DNA of 26,348 bases. It comes from a virus. The stretch is from the IMG/VR virus record IMGVR_UViG_3300017613_000224, positions 1-26,348 of that record, one strand, 5' to 3'. Positions 21,859 to 26,348 of this stretch are shown one piece after another; the stretch's first letter is position 1, and each line of letters begins with the position of its first letter. Below the pieces are notes generated by a model. It ran no database searches. It saw only the letters and a program-made list of their open reading frames with translations, and was not told where the DNA came from. The position numbers were made by a program, and so were the translations under genes.

Positions 21859-22156
21859 GCCATCAACCGACAAAGCCAAAGTTCAATGGATATTAGAACG
21901 CTCACAGAAGGCAAGGAACAGCAATGTGATACTTTACAAGCTGATATTGAAACACTTCCTGAAGGTTAATTTGAAAGGCATTTCGGCCTTTGAATTGCTT
22001 ACTGGAATGAAGGAAAAGATTTATCCTGATTATTCTAATGTTGCAAGAGCATCAAGGAAACTGCAAGAACTTCATCCTGAATTGCGTGGCTCTGAATGGA
22101 AAAAACGACATGGATTGCAATCTGAAACGGTTGAGGATTTGAAAACTAATTTCTGA
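21851..22156 (+). CDS. Basic hypothetical protein, possible DNA binding
   Basis: A 101-residue basic protein with several helices (KVQWILERSQKARNS, VILYKLILKHFLKV) and a C-terminal segment resembling a helix-turn-helix (VARASRKLQELHPELRGS). It lies directly before a DNA methyltransferase gene, joined as TGATG at 22154-22158. It might be a regulator or origin-associated protein; not recognised. Confidence 0.6.
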   Translation: MPKPSTDKAKVQWILERSQKARNSNVILYKLILKHFLKVNLKGISAFELLTGMKEKIYPDYSNVARASRKLQELHPELRGSEWKKRHGLQSETVEDLKTNF

Positions 22157-22818
22157 TGGATAGAAGCAACATCAACATCAATCTAGGCGACTGCATGGAG
22201 GCAATGGCAAAGATGCCAGACAACGCTTATGATTTAGCTATTGTTGATGTTCCGTACGGCATTGGTGAAAGTTCAAACGATAACAAAAGCCGTTCTAAAC
22301 TTGGTAAATCAAAAGATTACGGTTGTAAGGATTGGGATGATAACGCACCAGAAAAGAGATACTTTACAGAACTAAAAAGAATTTCTACAAATCAGATAAT
22401 TTGGGGTGCAAATCATTTCATTGAAAGCATACCGAGTGCAAATGGTTCTTGTTGGGTTGTATGGGATAAGCAGAACGGAGAAAATGATTTTGCAGATTGC
22501 GAGCTTGCTTATTGCAGCTTCAAAAGTGCTGTGAGAAAAGTAGATTTAAGGTGGCACGGAATGCTTCAGCACGACATGAAAAACAAAGAAATCCGTATTC
22601 ACCCAACACAGAAACCCGTTAAACTTTACGAGTGGCTTTTAACTAATTACGCCAAAGAAGGTGACAAGATACTCGACACGCATTGCGGTTCGGGTTCAAT
22701 CGCTTTAGCTTGTTGGAATTTAAAATTCGATTTAGATGCTTGGGAACTTGACGAAGATTATCATGCTGCTTCTATTAAGCGTTTAGAGCAACACAAAAGA
22801 CAACTTCAATTGTTTTAG
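22156..22818 (+). CDS. DNA methyltransferase, beta class, DVPY motif
   Basis: A 220-residue N6-adenine/N4-cytosine-type DNA methyltransferase. The catalytic motif is D31-V-P-Y34, a variant of DPPY; the leading Asp favours N6-adenine. The SAM-binding motif comes later (DTHCGSGS, 174-181), after HPTQKPVKLYEWL, so the order is motif IV then I, as in the beta class. It is short, so the target-recognition region is small. No restriction enzyme gene is adjacent, so this is an orphan, perhaps protecting phage DNA or marking an origin. Codon choice in about 22250-22760 looks different from neighbours, suggesting separate acquisition. Confidence 0.88.
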   Translation: MDRSNININLGDCMEAMAKMPDNAYDLAIVDVPYGIGESSNDNKSRSKLGKSKDYGCKDWDDNAPEKRYFTELKRISTNQIIWGANHFIESIPSANGSCWVVWDKQNGENDFADCELAYCSFKSAVRKVDLRWHGMLQHDMKNKEIRIHPTQKPVKLYEWLLTNYAKEGDKILDTHCGSGSIALACWNLKFDLDAWELDEDYHAASIKRLEQHKRQLQLF

Positions 22819-22830
22819 TATATTTACACC
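22819..22830 (+). promoter_or_regulatory. Promoter box before replication genes
   Basis: TATATTTACACC, identical to the box at 9403, begins right after the methyltransferase stop. The leader to ATG 22870 would be about 38 bases. No TTG at a standard distance is seen. Confidence 0.5.
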
Positions 22831-22869
22831 CGTTCACAATGGTAAAGTGAACATCTTAAATCACATAGA

Positions 22870-22980
22870 ATGAAATTAACATTCAGAAAATCCGATTGGG
22901 TTAAAACATTCAAGCCGCTTCTATGTGTGCCGCTTGTTCGGGGTATTCCAGTACTCACCCAAACGGTATTTCTATCATGA
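22870..22980 (+). CDS. Possible 36-residue peptide before replication gene
   Basis: A frame from ATG 22870 ends at TGA 22978-22980 in ATGA overlap with the replication gene. The start is basic (MKLTFRKSDWVKTF) and the end hydrophobic. It probably acts as a coupled leader peptide; a function of its own is uncertain. Confidence 0.4.
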   Translation: MKLTFRKSDWVKTFKPLLCVPLVRGIPVLTQTVFLS

Positions 22981-23675
22981 ACGGTTACGACCTGTCAAGA
23001 ACTTGGTTCAACTTCTGTTTTGAAAACCCTGAAAAGATAAAGCCAAATCATACTGCTTTATACTTCTTTGCAATTGAACATTGTAATAGATTAGGATGGA
23101 AACAAAAGTTTGGATTGCCGACAACAATGGCAAAAGAGGCCATAGGAATTAAATCATACAACACCTATATCAATACCCTGAATGAATTGGTTGAATGGGG
23201 CTTCATCAAAATGCTTGAAAAGTCTAAAAATCAATATTCATCAAACATTATTGCCCTATCAAAATTTGATAAAGCACTTGACGAAGCACTTGATAAAGCA
23301 TTGATAAAGCACACGACAAAGCAAAGTGAAAGCACAGGCGAAAGCATTGATAGTATAGTTAAACAAGAAACAATAGAACCATTAACAACAAACAATGAAC
23401 AAGGGGTTGTTTATTTCCCAAACGAAGAATTGAATGATTGTTTTTCAAGATGGTTGCAGATGTGTAAAGAGAAGCGAAAGGAATATTCACAATCTTCAAT
23501 TGAAGCAATTCAGATGAAACTTTCAAGGCTTGGTGATGATGTTGCAATTTCACAGGTCAATCAATCACTTGAAAAAGGTTGGAAAACACTTCACGCAGTT
23601 GACGAAACACCTGCAAAGGTTGATACCGTTAAACTTGATGCAACCAATATTGAATACCCAAAAAACAATTTCTGA
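22977..23675 (+). CDS. Winged-helix replication organiser-like protein
   Basis: A 232-residue protein; ATG 22977 chosen for its ATGA overlap, and because the longer frame from 22923 adds a Cys-rich stretch unlike the rest. The first about 95 residues (MNGYDLSRTWFNFCFENPEK, then LPTTMAKEAIGIKSYNTYI and VEWGFIKMLEKSKNQYSS) form a winged helix-turn-helix as in phage replication initiators and DnaD-like proteins. A charged repeat-rich linker (ALDEALDKALIKH) leads to a helical C-terminal domain that may contact the helicase loader. It directly precedes a DnaC-like ATPase (TGATG junction), so I infer origin binding and helicase-loader recruitment, like lambda O. Confidence 0.68.
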   Translation: MNGYDLSRTWFNFCFENPEKIKPNHTALYFFAIEHCNRLGWKQKFGLPTTMAKEAIGIKSYNTYINTLNELVEWGFIKMLEKSKNQYSSNIIALSKFDKALDEALDKALIKHTTKQSESTGESIDSIVKQETIEPLTTNNEQGVVYFPNEELNDCFSRWLQMCKEKRKEYSQSSIEAIQMKLSRLGDDVAISQVNQSLEKGWKTLHAVDETPAKVDTVKLDATNIEYPKNNF

Positions 23676-24319
23676 TGGAAAGCATAGGACACTACATAAA
23701 AAACAGACTTCAGATCGATCTTCCTGAATGGCGCAAAGTATCTGTTGAGGACACAAGAACGCTTTGGCATCAGGCAGCTAAAACAATTTTACCATCATGG
23801 CAAGATTTAAACCATGAAGTAACTGAACAACTAATTCTGTTTATTGCAAGGAGTAAAGATTTCAAAGGTGACCTGAATAAAGGCATTCTGTTTGTTGGTG
23901 GCATCGGTACTGGAAAGACAAAGTATCTTCAAATACTTTCATCAATGGTTGGTTATATTCACAGATACAAGGCAAAAATATATTCAGGGTTACAGATGGA
24001 AGGGTGCTTTCGTATGAAAGAAACAGCCAAAGAACGCAAAGACCTTGAAACGGTTCTGAAACACAGAATGTTTGCCTTTGATGACATAGGTGAAGAACAT
24101 GAAAAAGTCAAGGTGTATGGAACTGACATCAATGTTGGTATTGAAGTATTGACCATCAGATACAATGAAATGCAAAGCAGGGGTTCACTGACCTTTGCAA
24201 CAACAAACCTGAACATGAAAATGATTGCAGACCGTTACGGTTCACGCATTGAAAGCAGATGTTTTGAAATGTTCAATATCATAACAGTTACGGGAAACGA
24301 TTTAAGAAAAACACCATGA
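23675..24319 (+). CDS. DnaC-like helicase loader (AAA+ ATPase)
   Basis: A 214-residue AAA+ protein with Walker A GGIGTGKT at 75-82, Walker B FAFDDIG with D136-D137, sensor-1-like TFATTNL near 168-174, and an Arg-containing box (DRYGSRIESRC) that can act as the arginine finger. This matches DnaC/IstB-type loaders. There is no helicase gene in the window, so it probably recruits the host DnaB. It follows the winged-helix replication gene and overlaps the next tiny gene by ATGA. Confidence 0.85.
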   Translation: MESIGHYIKNRLQIDLPEWRKVSVEDTRTLWHQAAKTILPSWQDLNHEVTEQLILFIARSKDFKGDLNKGILFVGGIGTGKTKYLQILSSMVGYIHRYKAKIYSGLQMEGCFRMKETAKERKDLETVLKHRMFAFDDIGEEHEKVKVYGTDINVGIEVLTIRYNEMQSRGSLTFATTNLNMKMIADRYGSRIESRCFEMFNIITVTGNDLRKTP

Positions 24320-24396
24320 TAGTATTAGCCATAATTTGCACATCAATTACTTTAGGAATAATCATAAAAGACTTAATCAAATCAAACAAACAATAG
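24316..24396 (+). CDS. Tiny membrane peptide (26 aa)
   Basis: Starts in ATGA overlap with the helicase-loader stop and ends at TAG 24394-24396, two bases before the next ATG. It is one hydrophobic helix (MIVLAIICTSITLGIIIK) plus a basic tail. Phages often encode such single-pass peptides; role unknown. Confidence 0.45.
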   Translation: MIVLAIICTSITLGIIIKDLIKSNKQ

Positions 24397-24397
24397 A

Positions 24398-24901
24398 ATG
24401 GAAACGACAACAGAAGAAGCAGCAAAAATCAAACGCAAGATCAATAAGAAAGTAATTGAACATTTGGCTGACAATGACCAATTGCGCAAGTTGGTTTCAT
24501 CGGTTATCCTTAGTGAGTGTGACCGCATCAGGAAAGAAATCAGAACTGAACTGACTGGACTAAATCCAACAGCAACAATTCAAAATCTGATTGAAATGAT
24601 AATCAAGGATTATGATATAACCTTTGACGAATTTCAATCAAAATCAAGGGTTGCCAATATTGTTGAGGCAAGGCAAATTTGCCATTGGCTGATAAGAAAA
24701 CAGGCAGTGACAAACAGGCTTCCATATATTGCAATCGGCAAACTTTCAGGAAATGCAGACCATTCAACGGTGCTCTATTCAGTCAATAAAATATCTGACC
24801 TGATTGAATATGATGTTGAACTGCGTGAAAGGGTAATGATGTACATCAACCGATTAGGAAAGCAATGTTCTTGGAATGGCTTTGAATTGATAATACAATG
24901 A
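24398..24901 (+). CDS. DnaA domain IV-like DNA-binding protein
   Basis: A 167-residue protein whose C-terminal half resembles the DNA-binding domain IV of DnaA. SRVANIVEARQICHWLIRK (about 82-100) corresponds to the family's SR-x-x-x-x-AR-x-x-x-x-L-x-R segment, followed by LPYIAIGKLSGNADHSTVLYS (about 109-129), close to the DnaA signature with HST. The N-terminal about 70 residues are helical and charged, with no ATPase domain. Free-standing DnaA-C proteins could bind DnaA-box-like sites at the phage origin, or compete with host DnaA. Located after the helicase loader, it is part of the replication module. Confidence 0.8.
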   Translation: METTTEEAAKIKRKINKKVIEHLADNDQLRKLVSSVILSECDRIRKEIRTELTGLNPTATIQNLIEMIIKDYDITFDEFQSKSRVANIVEARQICHWLIRKQAVTNRLPYIAIGKLSGNADHSTVLYSVNKISDLIEYDVELRERVMMYINRLGKQCSWNGFELIIQ

Positions 24902-25020
24902 ACCGACAACAGGCAATATTGAACGGCAACCGTTTGAAGGTTTACATCAAAATTCTGATACTTTCTTTGAATGCAATTTCAGTCATTGGGATTATCGGCC
25001 TTTATTTTTTACTGAAGTGA
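24898..25020 (+). CDS. Small single-pass membrane protein (40 aa)
   Basis: Starts in ATGA overlap with the DnaA-like gene. The 40-residue product has a short basic N-terminus (MNRQQAILNGNRLKVY) and one membrane helix (LILSLNAISVIGIIGLYFLL). It lies at the end of the replication block. Role unknown; possibly membrane anchoring or superinfection-related. Confidence 0.5.
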   Translation: MNRQQAILNGNRLKVYIKILILSLNAISVIGIIGLYFLLK

Positions 25021-25034
25021 TTGATTTAATTACT

Positions 25035-25042
25035 TATTTTTG
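25035..25042 (+). promoter_or_regulatory. Promoter-like box before tail-tube gene
   Basis: TATTTTTG fits TAnnTTTG exactly and leaves about 27 bases of leader before ATG 25073, with the A-rich run GAAAAAACTTTAAA. The nearest TTG (25021-25023) is only 11 bases upstream, so spacing is poor. It marks the change from replication to tail genes. Confidence 0.4.
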
Positions 25043-25072
25043 TTGTACTAGTTACAATGAAAAAACTTTAAA

Positions 25073-25642
25073 ATGAGCAATTGCGTATCATACGGATGCA
25101 CCGAAGTACCTGATCAGTTATTGAATGATTGTGGTGAAACTATTTCAGGCGGTGGTCAACAGGCTCTTGTCTTTCTTTGCGGTTCAGCAACAACTGAAGC
25201 AGATGATTTTGACAATGACACATTGGTTAATCAAGACATTGCAGCAGGTCTTGCAGCCTTATACAAGAATATCAAGGTTGGTTTACCTGCACCTTCTCCA
25301 GTAGATCAGGGTTCAACATACATTGCAGGTGCTTCACCTAAGACAGTGACCTATGATTGGTCAGGAACTTGGATGGATGAAAATGTGAATGAAACAAACG
25401 ATGTAAGCTATGACACGCTCAATGCAACATCAGGTTTCACGGCAGAAGCCATCTTGATTAAATTGGCTGATGATGACACAAAAGGCGAACTGATAAAAGA
25501 TACTTCAGCAGGTATTCTTTTCAAGGGCGGCAAAGTCATTCCTGATGATAACACTGATAGTATTCATTACGAATATGGTCTGACTTACAAGTCAAAATTG
25601 AGTTCAAAAAGACAAACATTGCCATCAGGCGTGTTCTCTTGA
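25073..25642 (+). CDS. Major tail tube protein candidate
   Basis: A 189-residue beta-rich protein. The N-terminus has several Cys (MSNCVSYGCTEVPD, then a third in LLNDCGE); the middle has strand patterns such as VTYDWSGTWMDENVNETND; and the end (IHYEYGLTYKSKLSSKRQT) resembles a tail-tube C-terminal strand. Size, composition and start of a new operon fit a siphovirus tail tube or sheath-like protein. No enzyme motif is seen. Position after replication genes would put the tape measure and remaining tail genes beyond the window end, joining the tail genes at the window start if the genome is circular or permuted. Confidence 0.55.
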   Translation: MSNCVSYGCTEVPDQLLNDCGETISGGGQQALVFLCGSATTEADDFDNDTLVNQDIAAGLAALYKNIKVGLPAPSPVDQGSTYIAGASPKTVTYDWSGTWMDENVNETNDVSYDTLNATSGFTAEAILIKLADDDTKGELIKDTSAGILFKGGKVIPDDNTDSIHYEYGLTYKSKLSSKRQTLPSGVFS

Positions 25643-25658
25643 TAAAATCTTTCATGGT

Positions 25659-26348
25659 GTGAACGTTTTATTGGTTGCGTTCGGAAAGCGAGGTTATGGG
25701 TTAATGACTCACAACCTCGCTTTGTCATTACGGCATCATTCGCCAAATGTCAAACTGCACCTGTTCATCAGTGAAGAACTAAAGCAGTATGTAAACTCTG
25801 AACACTTTGAGAACATCAGAACCATTGAATTTGATGATTTCAATGACCATCGGGGTGTTGCACCTGTAAAGATCAAAACACGTTTATATGAATTTGGGCG
25901 TTCTCTTGGCCTTAAGTCGTTTCTTTATCTTGATGTGGATGCGATATGTATGAACGACATAAGTCCTTTCTTAGAAGCTCTAAAAGGGCGCGACATAGCA
26001 ACAGAGATTATAGGGCAAGGCGGCAAGAACGACAATATCAATTATTCTATTTGGGCATCCAATCAAAAGATTTGGGATTTCTTCAACCTTGATGACGATG
26101 ATACGCTTTGCGGTATTCAATCCAGTTGGATGTATTTAGAGCAATCAGAGGTTTGTGATAAGTTGCAAGAGTATTTGAATTGGTATTCTTTAAAGGGTTG
26201 GCCTATCCATATGCTGAAACAAAAATGGGCGCATGGTTATCCTGATGAACTTTCCTATCAAGGCGTTTTTGCAAAGATGGGGTTGATGCCTCAACCACCA
26301 ATTACTGACAAGCACAGAATATTGTTTGGCAACAAGAAGAACAAAACA
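25659..26348 (+). CDS. Glycosyltransferase (GT8-like, DXD), 3'-truncated
   Basis: A frame starting at GTG 25659, 16 bases after the tail-gene stop, stays open to the window end (230 codons). No ATG in this frame lies upstream near the gene. The start (NVLLVAFGKRGYGLMTHNL) is the nucleotide-binding segment of small glycosyltransferases. D92-V-D94 in FLYLDVDAIC is a DXD metal/nucleotide-sugar motif, and the next residues (NDISPFLEAL) follow the usual family-8-like pattern. It differs from the two enzymes in 3998-7424. Being next to a tail gene suggests virion or host-glycan modification. A strong hairpin lies in codons 9-22. Confidence 0.72.
   Translation, partial: MNVLLVAFGKRGYGLMTHNLALSLRHHSPNVKLHLFISEELKQYVNSEHFENIRTIEFDDFNDHRGVAPVKIKTRLYEFGRSLGLKSFLYLDVDAICMNDISPFLEALKGRDIATEIIGQGGKNDNINYSIWASNQKIWDFFNLDDDDTLCGIQSSWMYLEQSEVCDKLQEYLNWYSLKGWPIHMLKQKWAHGYPDELSYQGVFAKMGLMPQPPITDKHRILFGNKKNKT
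25685..25723 (+). promoter_or_regulatory. Strong hairpin inside the start of the 25659 gene
   Basis: AAAGCGAGGTT (25685-25695) pairs perfectly with AACCTCGCTTT (25713-25723). After one A-C mismatch, TGGGT (25697-25701) pairs with ACTCA (25707-25711), leaving a 5-base loop. There is no T-run after it (GTCATTA follows). It could attenuate transcription after the tail gene or limit translation of the glycosyltransferase. Confidence 0.7.

Noticed and set aside
23265-23330. Short repeats (GCACTTGA/GATAAAGCA) as replication-origin iterons
   Set aside because: They encode a Leu-Asp-Lys-Ala repeat in a coding linker, and copies are few and irregular, so an iteron call is not supported.

Overview
The window is a contiguous piece of a tailed double-stranded DNA phage (or prophage) of a Bacteroidota host. 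Every convincing gene lies on the + strand, genes are packed with many 4-base ATGA overlaps, and the order is virion genes, lysis genes, recombination/replication genes, then tail again. The host group is inferred from three things: almost no Shine-Dalgarno sequences; start codons preceded by A/C-rich runs such as AAACAAACAAC; and repeated promoter-like boxes of the Bacteroidota type (TAnnTTTG, here usually TAtnTTTACACC), one with a TTG 19 bases upstream. No integrase, repressor, terminase, tape measure, tRNA or CRISPR array is visible, so the genome continues beyond both ends and lifestyle cannot be decided.

Layout. 1-1705: end of a tail/fibre-type protein and a small structural protein, closed by a terminator. 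1790-4008: two small genes, a MuF-like head protein with an HExxH metallopeptidase-like C-terminus, and a small Cys protein. 3998-7424: a sugar-modification island (GT-A glycosyltransferase, AsnB-like glutamine amidotransferase, left-handed beta-helix acyltransferase, second glycosyltransferase) inserted between head genes. 7488-11847: small protein, portal, SAP-like protein, scaffold-like protein, major capsid protein. 11939-15706: neck/connector proteins, the last fused to a PKD-like and BspA-like (DUF285) adhesin region interrupted by one in-frame TGA. 16060-17876: lysis module (XhlA-like and holin-like membrane proteins, M15 endolysin, overlapping spanin-like pair). 18166-20772: RecT, PD-(D/E)XK exonuclease and RusA resolvase with small genes. 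20813-22818: small zinc-ribbon and hypothetical genes and an orphan DNA methyltransferase. 22870-24901: replication organiser, DnaC-like loader and a protein with the DnaA DNA-binding domain. 25073-end: tail-tube candidate followed by a third glycosyltransferase cut by the window end.

Working together: RecT, the exonuclease and RusA form a recombination set. The 22977, 23675 and 24398 genes look like an origin-recognition and helicase-loading set that borrows the host helicase. The two glycosyltransferases, the amidotransferase and the acyltransferase in the island, plus the glycosyltransferase at 25659, suggest that virion or host-surface glycans are modified. The most unusual points are the sugar island inside the head module, the MuF-metallopeptidase fusion, the single in-frame TGA in the adhesin, the consistent placement of promoter boxes 4-5 bases before ATG at four virion genes, and a very strong hairpin inside the first codons of the 25659 glycosyltransferase gene. 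Family names come from reading motifs; no database search was run.
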